This document shows positions 43,592 to 52,239 of a stretch of DNA of 64,000 bases, piece after piece (positions within the stretch are counted from its first letter, which is position 1; each line of letters starts with the position of its first letter). The DNA lies in assembly GCA_022822365.1 (NCBI GenBank), contig JAJEBV010000021.1, positions 1 to 64,000 on the forward strand, read 5' to 3'. Made by a program: the position numbers and the translations under genes. The DNA is from Thermoanaerobaculia bacterium (GTDB taxonomy: Bacteria; Acidobacteriota; Thermoanaerobaculia; Multivoradales; Multivoraceae). The notes beneath the pieces are model-generated. The model searched no databases. It saw only the letters and a list, made by a program, of their open reading frames with translations, and was not told the origin of the DNA.

Positions 43592-45079
43592 TCAGGCAGT
43601 CCCGGCGCGGCGCCCCAGCCGGGGCAGGGCGCCGCCGAGCGCGATCAGGCTATACCCCTGGGCGAACAGGTAGAGAAAGGGCAGGGACCACCAGCGGCCG
43701 TAGAGACCCGCGGCGGCAACGCAGGCCCAGAAGTAGAGCGCGAGTGTCGCTTCGCCCCAAAGACTCCATACCGCGGCCGACCGGTAGAGCGCCGGCGGGT
43801 TCCGGGCAGCCGCGGGAATCTTCGGGGTGCGGGCGAAGACCCCGCCGCGGCGCAGCAGACCGCTGATCGTCGCGGCCGAGTTGTTGAGCGACAGGCCGAT
43901 GCCGATCGACATAGCGAGCGGCACCTCGAACCAGAACCTGGATCCGCGCCTCCCGGCCCGGCGCTGACCGGCGGCGTAGCAACCGGCGACCGCGACCGTC
44001 CCGAGCAGGAACAGGGGCGCGTCGATCCACAGCAGCAGGTGGGGCGACTCCTGCCGCTCCAGGATCGCCGGCAACAGGAGAAGCCCGAGAGCCACGAGCA
44101 GCGGATAGCAGATGCCCGACGTGAGGTGCGCGGCAGCCGCCAGCTTGACCCGCGGCCTCACCCCGCTGCGCAGGATCCGCCCGAGGAGCTTGCGCATCGT
44201 CTGGGCGGATCCCCGGGCCCAGCGGTGCTGCTGGCTCTTGAAGTCGTTGACCCGGGCCGGCAACTCCGCCGGCACCGCGAGGTCCGTCATCAGCTTGAAG
44301 CGCCATCCGGCGAGCTGGGCCCGGTAGGAGAGGTCGAGATCCTCGGTCAGGGTGTCGACCTGCCAGCCCCCCGCGTCGTCGATAGCCCGCCGTCGCCACA
44401 CCCCCGCGGTGCCGTTGAAGTTGAAGAAGCAGCCCGCCCGGTAGCGAGCCGCCTGCTCGACCAGGAAGTGGCCGTCCAGCAGTACGGCCTGAGCGCGGGT
44501 CAGGAGCGAATCCCTGCGGTTCATGTGGCCCCAGCACGCCTGGACCATGCCCAGGCCGGGATCGCGGAAGGCCGGCACCGTCCGCCGCAGGAAGTCGGGT
44601 TCCGGCACGAAGTCGGCATCGAAGATCGCGATCAGCTCCCCCCGCGCCTGCTCCAGACCGGCGGCGAGCGCGCCCGCCTTGAAACCCCGCCGGTCGTTCC
44701 GCCGCAGGTGCCGAACGGTCGGTAGCGGCCGGTTCCGCCCGGAGGCCCGGGCGAGCTCGGCCTCGACCCGCTCGCCGGTGTCGTCGGTCGAGTCGTCGAG
44801 GATCTGGACTTCGAGCCGATCCGCGGGGTAGTCGAAGTCGAGAACGGCGGCGATCAGCCGGGCGGCGACGTAGCGCTCGTTGTAGATCGGCAGTTGGACG
44901 GTGACCAGGGGCCACTCGACAGCCCGCTGCGCGCTATCTTGGACGCCAGCGGAGTCCGCGCCGCCATCCTCGCCGGCGACCGACGATCGCGACACGCGAA
45001 GCACCAGGAGCAGGACCAGGCGATGCAGTCCGTAGAGAGCGAGCGTACCGAGAACGGCGTAGTAGACCGGCAGAAGCAC
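43592..45079 (-). CDS. processive GT2 (cellulose synthase-like) glycosyltransferase
   Basis: A 495-aa inner-membrane enzyme. The N-terminal span (LLPVYYAVLGTLALYGLHRL) precedes a cytosolic GT-A domain with the full processive signature: DDSTDD, FDADFVPEPD, LTEDLDLSYR and QQHRWARG (D, DxD, TED, QxxRW). Four or five membrane spans follow. It polymerises a sugar chain and pushes it across the membrane, as in CesA or CsbB/mannan synthases. The start is GTG 45079; it is divergent from the mannosyltransferase-like gene with only 13 bp between starts. Confidence 0.88.
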   Translation of the reverse strand: MLLPVYYAVLGTLALYGLHRLVLLLVLRVSRSSVAGEDGGADSAGVQDSAQRAVEWPLVTVQLPIYNERYVAARLIAAVLDFDYPADRLEVQILDDSTDDTGERVEAELARASGRNRPLPTVRHLRRNDRRGFKAGALAAGLEQARGELIAIFDADFVPEPDFLRRTVPAFRDPGLGMVQACWGHMNRRDSLLTRAQAVLLDGHFLVEQAARYRAGCFFNFNGTAGVWRRRAIDDAGGWQVDTLTEDLDLSYRAQLAGWRFKLMTDLAVPAELPARVNDFKSQQHRWARGSAQTMRKLLGRILRSGVRPRVKLAAAAHLTSGICYPLLVALGLLLLPAILERQESPHLLLWIDAPLFLLGTVAVAGCYAAGQRRAGRRGSRFWFEVPLAMSIGIGLSLNNSAATISGLLRRGGVFARTPKIPAAARNPPALYRSAAVWSLWGEATLALYFWACVAAAGLYGRWWSLPFLYLFAQGYSLIALGGALPRLGRRAGTA

Positions 45080-45092
45080 GGACGTTGACGAT

Positions 45093-46577
45093 ATGGCAAG
45101 GCGACGAGGGTCCGGACTGCTGGCGGCGGCCTGGCCCCTGCTCGCCTGCTTTGCCGCGCTCCTGGCGCTCGACCTCGCCGGGCTCGGACCGGCGCCGGGC
45201 GCTCCGGCCGCCGGCGTCTCCTTCCTGCTGGTCCTGCTGCTGGCGTTCGCCGCTCTGTGGTGGGGGCTGCGCCGCCTGGGCGGGGCGACGGACTCGCCAA
45301 GCGATGTTCCGGTCGCGGGCATCCTGGCGGTGGCCGTCGTGCTCCGCCTGCTCGCGCTACCGCTGACTCCGAGCCTCTCGGACGACGTCTATCGCTACCT
45401 GTGGGACGGACGGGTCGCCGCGTCCGGAGCGAACCCGTATCTCCTGACGCCGGACGACGAGAGCCTCGCCGGGTTGCGCGACGACCTCTGGACGAAGACC
45501 GGACATCGCGACGTCGCCACGGTCTATCCGCCGCTGGCCCTGGGGATGTTCGCCGGCGCCGCGGTCCTGCCCGAGCCGCTGCTCGCCTACAAGCTGGGGC
45601 TTGCCGGGGTGGACCTTGCCGGCTGCGTACTGCTGCTGGCGCTGGCCCGGCGGCGCGGCAATGGCCTGGCGGCTCTTGCCTATGTGTGGAATCCGCTGCT
45701 GGTCGTCGAGGGCGCCGGCATGGGGCATGTCGATGTGCTGGGGGCTTCGCTGGTCGTTGGTTGTGTCTGGCTGCTTGCGGGTGGCGGGCGGAGGGAAGGT
45801 GGCCGGCCTGACGGCCGGCCCGAGTCTCCGGCCGCCTCCGGCGGCAGCCGGCGAGGGCGCCGGCGCACCCAGTGGGCGGTCGCTGGGGTGGCGGCTGCGC
45901 TTGCGGTGCTGGCGAAGCTGTTGCCTCTGGTCGCGTTGCCTCTCTGGTGGCGGCACGGCGATGGACGGCGGAGGCGGCGCTTCGCGGTCGGCGCTGCCGC
46001 GCTGCTGCTGCCGGCGGCGGCCGCCGTGCTGCTGTGGACCCGTGGCGTTCCGCCCGGGCTGGTGGAGTACGCGCTGCGCTGGGAGTACAACGGTCCCTTC
46101 CACGAGCCGCTGTGGCGCCTGATCGGAGTGCTGCGGCTCGACCTGGCCGCTTCCGGGGTCGTGCACGTCGCGCGGGTGATCTTCGGCGGCGAGGTCGAGG
46201 CGACTCCGTGGAGCACGCTCTACTCCTACGCCTATCCCCAGTTCCTCGCCCGTCTCGTGCTCCTGGCCGCCGCCGCCGTTCTCTGGCTTCGCCTCTGGCG
46301 GCGGCGCCCGGAACCCGTCCAGGCTGCGTTCGGAGCCTTCGGCGCCGTTCTCCTGATGAGCCCCACGTTCTACCCCTGGTACCTGATCTGGATCCTCCCC
46401 TGGGCGGCGCTGACCGGCGCCCGCGCCGTCCTCCTGCTCTCCGCGACCCTGCCCCTGGCGTATCTTCCGGCTCTTGCCGGAGTCCCGTACTTTCCCTGGG
46501 TCCATGCCGCCGTCTGGCTGCCGCCGCTGTGCCTGTTCCTGATCGACCGCCGACGTTCCAGGATCCCGCCGCCATGA
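45093..46577 (+). CDS. polytopic GT87/MptB-like mannosyltransferase
   Basis: A 494-aa protein with about eleven membrane spans. It resembles polyprenol-phosphomannose-dependent alpha-mannosyltransferases (GT-C fold): an early acidic loop LSDDVYRYLWDGRVAASGAN has the DD/D catalytic motif, and AYVWNPLLVVEGAGMGHVDV is a conserved periplasmic loop. Residues about 237-261 (GRPDGRPESPAASGGSRRGR) are encoded by repeat copy R11, inserted in frame between two spans; the next span AGVAAALAVLAKLLPLVALP is undamaged. The stop overlaps truA by 4 nt. Lipid-linked sugar donor is inferred from family. Confidence 0.8.
   Translation: MARRRGSGLLAAAWPLLACFAALLALDLAGLGPAPGAPAAGVSFLLVLLLAFAALWWGLRRLGGATDSPSDVPVAGILAVAVVLRLLALPLTPSLSDDVYRYLWDGRVAASGANPYLLTPDDESLAGLRDDLWTKTGHRDVATVYPPLALGMFAGAAVLPEPLLAYKLGLAGVDLAGCVLLLALARRRGNGLAALAYVWNPLLVVEGAGMGHVDVLGASLVVGCVWLLAGGGRREGGRPDGRPESPAASGGSRRGRRRTQWAVAGVAAALAVLAKLLPLVALPLWWRHGDGRRRRRFAVGAAALLLPAAAAVLLWTRGVPPGLVEYALRWEYNGPFHEPLWRLIGVLRLDLAASGVVHVARVIFGGEVEATPWSTLYSYAYPQFLARLVLLAAAAVLWLRLWRRRPEPVQAAFGAFGAVLLMSPTFYPWYLIWILPWAALTGARAVLLLSATLPLAYLPALAGVPYFPWVHAAVWLPPLCLFLIDRRRSRIPPP
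45801..45874 (+). repeat. R11, hairpin repeat inside the mannosyltransferase gene
   Basis: Hairpin 1 GGCCGGCC-TGAC-GGCCGGCC (45801-45820), hairpin 2 GCCGCC-TCC-GGCGGC (45831-45845), hairpin 3 GCCGGC-GAGGGC-GCCGGC (45847-45864), then GCACCCAGTG. It shows that the long (GAGGC) and short (GCCGGC) arm types belong to one family. Confidence 0.85.
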
Positions 46578-47332
46578 AGTACCGCCTGCTGATCGCCTAC
46601 GACGGCACTGAATACGCCGGCTGGCAACGCCAGGACAACGCCCTGGCGATCCAGCATTTGGTGGAGGAGGCCGTGGCGGCGGTCGCCGGCCGGAACGTCA
46701 CAGTCCATGGCGCCGGCCGCACCGACGCGGGCGTCCACGCCTCCGGGCAGGTGGCGCACCTCGACCTTCCCGCCGGAAACGTGCCGTCCGGCGAAACCCG
46801 CCGGGCGCTCGTCCACGGCGTGAACCACCACCTCCCGGCGGCGATCCGGGTGCTCGCCGCCGCCGACGCCGACGACTCGTTTCACGCCCGCAAAAGCGCC
46901 TCGCTCAAGGTCTACATCTATCGACTCTGCACCGCGCCGGTGATCGACCCGTTCCGGGCGCCCTTCGTCGTCCCGGCGCCGCGAGAACTCGATCTCGAGT
47001 CGATGAAGGCGGCCGCCGCCCTGATCACGGGCCGGCACGACTTCTCGGCCTTCGCCAGGGCGGGCGGCAGCCACAGGAGTCCGCTGCGGACGATTCGCGA
47101 AGCCCGATGGACCGGACAGGGGGACGAGATCCGGTTCCGGGTGGCCGGCGACGGGTTCCTTCGCGGGATGGTCCGCGCCCTGGTGGGCACGATGCTGGAG
47201 GTGGGGCGCGGCCGCCGGACGCCGGCCGATCTGGCGGCACTGCTCGAGGGTGGCGCCCGCAGCGCCGCCGGACCGAACGCCCCTGCCCGCGGTCTGTGCC
47301 TGGACAGCGTGGAATACGATTCCCGCAAATGA
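46574..47332 (+). CDS. truA: tRNA pseudouridine(38-40) synthase
   Basis: A 252-aa enzyme modifying the tRNA anticodon arm. The catalytic Asp is in GAGRTDAGVHASGQVAH; other family blocks are YDGTEYAGWQRQ, FHARKSASLKVYIYR and FLRGMVRALVGTMLEVG. ATG 46574 overlaps the upstream stop and its own stop overlaps cdsA, both by 4 nt. Confidence 0.96.
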   Translation: MKYRLLIAYDGTEYAGWQRQDNALAIQHLVEEAVAAVAGRNVTVHGAGRTDAGVHASGQVAHLDLPAGNVPSGETRRALVHGVNHHLPAAIRVLAAADADDSFHARKSASLKVYIYRLCTAPVIDPFRAPFVVPAPRELDLESMKAAAALITGRHDFSAFARAGGSHRSPLRTIREARWTGQGDEIRFRVAGDGFLRGMVRALVGTMLEVGRGRRTPADLAALLEGGARSAAGPNAPARGLCLDSVEYDSRK

Positions 47333-48177
47333 AACGCGTTGTCACGGGCGTCGTGACCGCGGCGCTGACGGCCGCCCTGGTCCTCTACCTCGACCCCGTT
47401 CTGTTCGGAGTGGCGGCCACGCTCGTGATTCTCGTGGCCGCGGCCGAGTACAGCACCCTGGTGCAGCGGATCGTCGTATCGCGCACCGTGAGCTGGGCGC
47501 TATGGCTTGCGGTCGGCGTGCTGGCCCTGGCCGACGCGACCGCGAACGAGTTGATCGACGTGACTCTGCCGGCCGGCCTGAGCGGCGCCGGCACCTGGTT
47601 CGCCGCCGCCGCCGCCATCCTCGCCCTGGCCAGCGCGGTCGGACTCGCCAGCCACGCCGACATCCGCGATCGGCTTCTTACCTCGGCTCTGTTCGCCTTC
47701 GGCGCCCTCTGGCTCGGGCTGTTCCTGGTCGCCGCCATCAACCTCCACGTCGTCGAGCCGGTGCTCCTGCTCTGGGTCCTGGTCGTCGTCTCCCTGGGCG
47801 ACATCGGCGCCTACTACGGCGGCCGCCTGCTCGGACGCCGGCCGCTGGCGCCGGTGCTCAGCCCGAAGAAGACGATCGCGGGCGCGGTGAGCGGCCTGGC
47901 GGCCAGTTGCGCCGCCGGGGTCGCGGTCGTCCTGCTCTGGCGCGGTCCCGAGGCGCTCGGCCCGGACGTCCCCGTCGTGGCGCTGCTGTGCGGCGGCGCG
48001 GGGCAGGCCGGAGACCTGGTCGAGTCGATGCTCAAACGGGCCGTGCAGGTCAAGGACACCGGGGGCCTTCTGCCCGGCCATGGCGGGCTCCTCGACCGTC
48101 TCGACAGCGTTCTGCTGGCGACGCCGGCGTTCTACGTCGCCATCCAGGCCGGTGCGACGCCGTCGCTCCTGCCGTGA
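47329..48177 (+). CDS. cdsA: phosphatidate cytidylyltransferase
   Basis: A 282-aa inner-membrane enzyme making CDP-diacylglycerol for phospholipids. Seven or eight membrane helices; the CDP-alcohol signature is present as ESMLKRAVQVKDTGGLLPGH followed by GGLLDRLDS (S-x3-R-x4-KD-x5-PGHGG-x2-DR-x-D). It is part of the cdsA-dxr-rseP order common in diderms. No uppS is seen upstream; truA takes its place. Confidence 0.95.
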   Translation: MKRVVTGVVTAALTAALVLYLDPVLFGVAATLVILVAAAEYSTLVQRIVVSRTVSWALWLAVGVLALADATANELIDVTLPAGLSGAGTWFAAAAAILALASAVGLASHADIRDRLLTSALFAFGALWLGLFLVAAINLHVVEPVLLLWVLVVVSLGDIGAYYGGRLLGRRPLAPVLSPKKTIAGAVSGLAASCAAGVAVVLLWRGPEALGPDVPVVALLCGGAGQAGDLVESMLKRAVQVKDTGGLLPGHGGLLDRLDSVLLATPAFYVAIQAGATPSLLP

Positions 48178-49370
48178 GCGCGCGAAAGCTGGCCGTACTC
48201 GGCGCCACCGGCTCGGTCGGTGAGGCGGCCCTTGCCGTGGCCCGCCGGCATCCGGACAGGCTCCAGGTGTGCGCGCTGGCGGCGAGCGGCACGAAGCCCG
48301 CGCGGCTCGCGGAGCTGGCGCGCGAGTTCCGGCCTCGGCGGATCGTCGTCGAGACGGAAGCTGCCGCGGGACGACTGCGCGCCGACCTGCCGCCCGGCAC
48401 GGGCGTCGACTGGGGCGAAGCGGCCCTGGTCGACGCGGTCGGAGACAGCCACCTCGACCTGGTGCTGACGGCGATCGTCGGCTCGGCCGGTTTGAGGCCC
48501 GCTGCGGCGGCTCTGGCCGCCGGCGCCGACCTAGCGCTCGCGAACAAGGAGGCGATGGTCGCCGCAGGCCCACTCCTGCGCCGGCTGGCGGCCGCCTCGG
48601 GCGCGAAGATCCTGCCGGTCGACAGTGAACACGCCGCGATCCACCAGGCGCTGCGCGCTGGACGGCGCCGGGAGGTCAGGCGCCTCGTGTTGACCGCCTC
48701 GGGCGGCCCGTTCCTGGACCGCGACCCGGCCACCCTCGACACGGTGACTCCGGCCGAGGCGACGGCCCATCCGACCTGGAACATGGGGGCCAAGATCAGC
48801 GTCGACTCCGCGACGCTGATGAACAAGGGACTGGAACTGATCGAGGCCAGCTACCTGTTCGACGTGCCGGGATCCCGGATCGACATCCTGATCCACCCCC
48901 AGTCCCTCGTTCACTCGATCGTCGAGTTCCGGGACGGCAACTCGATCGCCCAGATCTCGGCCAACGACATGGAGTACCCCATCCGCTACGCCCTTTCCCA
49001 TCCCGAACGCTGGCCGCTCCCCGACGACGGCGCCGCGAACGGGCTGAGCGAGCTGCTCGAGGCAGCTTCCGAACTCAGGTTCAGAAGAGTGGACCCGGAG
49101 GTGTTCCCGGCGCCGTCCCTGGCCCGCGAAGCGCTCATCCGGGGGAAGGGCGCGCCCGCCGCGCTCAACGCGGCGAACGAAACGGTAGTCGCGGCGTTCC
49201 TGGCCGGCACGGCGCCGTTTTCCGCCATCGTGCCGGCGGTGGCGGAAGTACTCGACCGTCACGGCCGCGAGGCCGGCGGCGCGGAGCCGGCGACGATCGA
49301 CGAGGCCCTGGAATGGGATTCCTGGGGTCGCCGCCGTGCCCGGGAAGTCCTCGCGCCGGTTGGCGGTTAG
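48174..49370 (+). CDS. dxr: 1-deoxy-D-xylulose-5-phosphate reductoisomerase
   Basis: A 398-aa NADPH enzyme, second step of the MEP pathway. NADPH-binding GATGSVGEAAL, LANKEAMVAAG, active-site VDSEHAAI, TASGGPF and AKISVDSATLMNKGLELIEA are all intact, with metal ligands D-x-E and E. GTG 48174 overlaps the cdsA stop (GTGA). Together with ispH at 33564 it shows that the MEP route is used. Confidence 0.97.
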   Translation: MSARKLAVLGATGSVGEAALAVARRHPDRLQVCALAASGTKPARLAELAREFRPRRIVVETEAAAGRLRADLPPGTGVDWGEAALVDAVGDSHLDLVLTAIVGSAGLRPAAAALAAGADLALANKEAMVAAGPLLRRLAAASGAKILPVDSEHAAIHQALRAGRRREVRRLVLTASGGPFLDRDPATLDTVTPAEATAHPTWNMGAKISVDSATLMNKGLELIEASYLFDVPGSRIDILIHPQSLVHSIVEFRDGNSIAQISANDMEYPIRYALSHPERWPLPDDGAANGLSELLEAASELRFRRVDPEVFPAPSLAREALIRGKGAPAALNAANETVVAAFLAGTAPFSAIVPAVAEVLDRHGREAGGAEPATIDEALEWDSWGRRRAREVLAPVGG

Positions 49371-49390
49371 AGTCGCTAAGCGCGGCAGAT

Positions 49391-49443
49391 CCGGAAGCCG
49401 GCGCTTCGCGCCGGATGCCGGCGGGGACGCCGGCGCACCCAGT
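49391..49443 (+). repeat. R12, hairpin repeat upstream of rseP
   Basis: GCCGGCGC-TTC-GCGCCGG, then GCCGGC-GGGGAC-GCCGGC, then GCACCCAGT. It fills most of the 80-bp gap between dxr and rseP and ends 7 bp before the rseP ATG, so it lies where the ribosome binding site should be. Confidence 0.75.
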
Positions 49444-49450
49444 TCGAGCG

Positions 49451-50761
49451 ATGAACTTCCTGAGCAACATCCTGGCCTTCCTGGTCGTGGTCGGAGTGAT
49501 CATCTTCATTCACGAACTGGGGCACTTCCTGGCCGCGAGGCTGTTCCGGATCAGGGTCCGGGTCTTCTCCATCGGCATCGGTTCCCGCATCTGGGGCTTC
49601 GAGCGAGGCGGCACGGAGTACCGGCTGGCCATGATCCCGCTCGGCGGCTATGTCGCCTTCTCGGGAGTCGACGCCACGAACCCGACCGGCGACGCGGGCG
49701 ACTTCACCGCCAAGCCGCGCTGGCAGCGAATGATCGTTCTCCTGGCAGGTCCGGCGGCCAACGTCGTGCTGTCGATCGTCCTGATCGCGGCGGTGCTGAT
49801 GGCCGGGACGGAGTTGGCGGGACCGCGGGACCTGAGTAGCGAGATCGGCGGCGTGGCGCCCGACTCGGCCGCGGCCGAAGCCGGGCTACTGGCGGGCGAC
49901 GTGATCCTGCGCCTGGACGGCGAGGAAGTGTCCGAGTGGAGAGAGGTCTCGAACACCGTCCTGATGTCGCCGGAACGCCGGCTCGCGGTCGACTTCGAAC
50001 GCGACGGCGAAGCCCTGAGCACGGTACTCGTCCCTCGCCGGATGCCGCGCTACGAACTGGGCGACGCGGGGCTCTACGCCAGCCTCCTGCCGCGGGTCCG
50101 CCAGGTCTTCGAAGACACTCCGGCCGAGCAGGCGGGGCTGCGCTACGGAGACACGCTCTACGCCGTCGACGGCCATCCCGTCGCCAACGCGGACGACTTC
50201 CGGCGGCTCGTCGAGCCGCGCGCGGACCAGGAAGTGAGCCTCGAGATCGGCCGTGGCGAGGATCGTCTGGTCGTGCGGCTCGTGCCGGAGGAGGAGGGCG
50301 GGGTCGGCCGCGCCGGCATCGCGATCAGCCACTTCTCCTATCAGCGCGTCGGCCCGGTCGCGGCCATCGCCGAAAGCGCCCGCATCAACTGGGAGACGAC
50401 GACGGAGATCTTCGACTTTCTGGGCGGCATGGTGGAGCGGCGCGTTTCGCCGCAGAGCGCGCTGGCCGGCCCGATCGAGATCAGTCGGATCAGCGGTCAG
50501 GCGGCTCGCAGGAGCTTCAGCGACCTGGTGTTCCTGATGGCCCTGATCAGCCTGAATCTCTGCATCCTGAACCTGCTGCCCATCCCGATCCTCGACGGCG
50601 GCCAGCTCGCCATCCTGCTGCTCGAGAGCGTTCTGCGACGCGACCTCTCCCTCCAGATCAAGGGCCTGGTCACCCAGTTCGGCCTGGCGCTGGTCGTCGC
50701 CATCATGCTGTTCGCGATCTACTCCGACCTGGTGAAGAACCTGCCCGGCCTCGGGCGCTGA
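49451..50761 (+). CDS. rseP: RIP site-2 metalloprotease RseP
   Basis: A 436-aa intramembrane zinc protease. Zinc motif HELGH is in the first span (IIFIHELGHFLAARLF), the second motif LPIPILDGGQL is near the C-terminus, and two PDZ domains lie between (about 115-285; GVAPDSAAAEAGLLAGDVIL, DTPAEQAGLRYGDTLYAVDG). It should cut an anti-sigma factor and leftover signal peptides. ATG 49451 is used; the frame is open further upstream through repeat R12, which I consider non-native. Confidence 0.95.
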   Translation: MNFLSNILAFLVVVGVIIFIHELGHFLAARLFRIRVRVFSIGIGSRIWGFERGGTEYRLAMIPLGGYVAFSGVDATNPTGDAGDFTAKPRWQRMIVLLAGPAANVVLSIVLIAAVLMAGTELAGPRDLSSEIGGVAPDSAAAEAGLLAGDVILRLDGEEVSEWREVSNTVLMSPERRLAVDFERDGEALSTVLVPRRMPRYELGDAGLYASLLPRVRQVFEDTPAEQAGLRYGDTLYAVDGHPVANADDFRRLVEPRADQEVSLEIGRGEDRLVVRLVPEEEGGVGRAGIAISHFSYQRVGPVAAIAESARINWETTTEIFDFLGGMVERRVSPQSALAGPIEISRISGQAARRSFSDLVFLMALISLNLCILNLLPIPILDGGQLAILLLESVLRRDLSLQIKGLVTQFGLALVVAIMLFAIYSDLVKNLPGLGR

Positions 50762-50771
50762 AGGCGGTCCT

Positions 50772-51554
50772 GTGTCGATGGCAGGCAAGCTCCGGGACTG
50801 GACCGGCAAGGCGATACGCCATCCCTGGCTCAGGCGAGGCGTGCTCCTCGCTGCCTACGGGGGCCTGCTCGTCGCCCTGCTGGGCGCGTCGTCCTACCTG
50901 GCGCTCTCGAACTTCGTCCGCAGCGGCGTCATCGCGGTACCCGACCTGATCGGCCTCGATCGAAGCCAGGCCGAAGCGGGCCTCGCCACCGCGGGCCTGG
51001 CATTGCAGCGCGTGGAGGACGACCGCTTCGACGAAGCGGTCCCGGCGGGCCACGTGCTCCGGCAGGATCCTCCCGCCGGCAGCGCGGTCAAGGAAGGCAG
51101 CGGCGTGATCGTGTACCTGTCGCGCGGCCGGGAGCTCGTCGAGACGCCGGACCTGAGCGGCCAGGTACTGCAGACGGCCCAGGTGAGCCTGACGGCCTCG
51201 GGCCTGCAGATGGGCAGGAGCCGAAGCGTGTTCGCCGAGTCCGGCGTGCCGGGCACCGTGGTCCGCCAGGATCCTCCAGCCGGCAGCCGGATCGACCCAT
51301 CGTCCCAGGTGGACCTGATGGTCAGCCTGGCCAACCCGGGGGCGATGTACGTCATGCCGGACCTGATCGACCTGCCCGAGGACCCGGTCCGCGAGTTCTT
51401 CGAGGCGCGCGGATTCCGGCTCGGAAGGGTAAAGTACGAACCCTACGAAGGCGTCCCAGCCGGGATCATCCTGCGTCAATACCCGCTTCCGGGCCACCCC
51501 CTGCGCCAGAGCGATTCGATCGCCCTCGTCGTAGCCGCGCAAGACAGCCGCTGA
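50772..51554 (+). CDS. membrane-anchored PASTA-domain protein
   Basis: A 260-aa protein with a cytoplasmic basic N-terminus, one membrane span (GVLLAAYGGLLVALLGASSY) and three or so PASTA repeats outside: VPDLIGLDRSQAEAGLATAG, TPDLSGQVLQTAQVSLTASG and MPDLIDLPEDPVREFFEARG, each ending with a RQDPPAG-type strand. PASTA domains bind peptidoglycan stems. There is no kinase domain. A start at GTG 50772 or ATG 50778 is possible. It comes directly before rpe, an order I regard as common in this phylum (from memory, not checked). Confidence 0.88.
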   Translation: MSMAGKLRDWTGKAIRHPWLRRGVLLAAYGGLLVALLGASSYLALSNFVRSGVIAVPDLIGLDRSQAEAGLATAGLALQRVEDDRFDEAVPAGHVLRQDPPAGSAVKEGSGVIVYLSRGRELVETPDLSGQVLQTAQVSLTASGLQMGRSRSVFAESGVPGTVVRQDPPAGSRIDPSSQVDLMVSLANPGAMYVMPDLIDLPEDPVREFFEARGFRLGRVKYEPYEGVPAGIILRQYPLPGHPLRQSDSIALVVAAQDSR

Positions 51555-51585
51555 ACCCGCAAAGCACGCCCGCAAGAACCCAACG

Positions 51586-52239
51586 ATGAAGATTGCGCCT
51601 TCGATCCTGGCGGCGGACCTCGCCGACCTCGCCTCCGCGGTCAGACTCTGCGAGGACGGCGGCGCGCAGTTGATCCACGTCGACGTGATGGACGGCCACT
51701 TCGTGCCCAACCTGACCTTCGGGCCACCGGTGATCACAGACCTGGCCAGGCGAACGAGCGTCGGCTTCGACATCCACCTGATGGTCTCGAACCCCGAAGC
51801 GCTCCTCGACCGCTATCTCGACAGCGGGCCGGCCTGGGTGTCGATCCATCACGAAGTGACGAAAGAGCCGGGACGGCTCGCGGCGCGCATCCGCGAGCGC
51901 GGCTCCGGCGCCGGCGTGGCGATCAACCCGGCGACGCCGCTGGACGAACTCCTGCCCTACCTGGACCAACTGGATTTCGTGCTGCTGATGTCGGTCGTGC
52001 CCGGTTTCGCCGGCCAGGCCTTCCACCCCGAAGTGCTCGACAAGGCCCGGCGGCTCCGCGCCGTCGTCGACGAGCGGGGTCTGCCCGTGAGCATCGAGAT
52101 GGACGGCGGAATCAAGCCCGGCAACCTGGACGAAGTGGCCGCTGCCGGCGTCGACGTCGCCGTGGTCGGTTCCGGCGTCTTCGCCGCGGACAGGCCCGTC
52201 GAAACCCTAGCCGCCCTCCGAGGGCAGGCAGGCGAATGA
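51586..52239 (+). CDS. rpe: ribulose-phosphate 3-epimerase
   Basis: A 217-aa TIM-barrel enzyme of the pentose phosphate pathway, interconverting ribulose-5-P and xylulose-5-P. Motifs KIAPSILAADLADL, IHVDVMDGHFVPNLTFGP, DIHLMVSNPE, LLMSVVPGFAGQAF and EMDGGIKPGNL supply metal ligands and catalytic Asp residues. The stop overlaps the next start (ATGA). Confidence 0.97.
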   Translation: MKIAPSILAADLADLASAVRLCEDGGAQLIHVDVMDGHFVPNLTFGPPVITDLARRTSVGFDIHLMVSNPEALLDRYLDSGPAWVSIHHEVTKEPGRLAARIRERGSGAGVAINPATPLDELLPYLDQLDFVLLMSVVPGFAGQAFHPEVLDKARRLRAVVDERGLPVSIEMDGGIKPGNLDEVAAAGVDVAVVGSGVFAADRPVETLAALRGQAGE

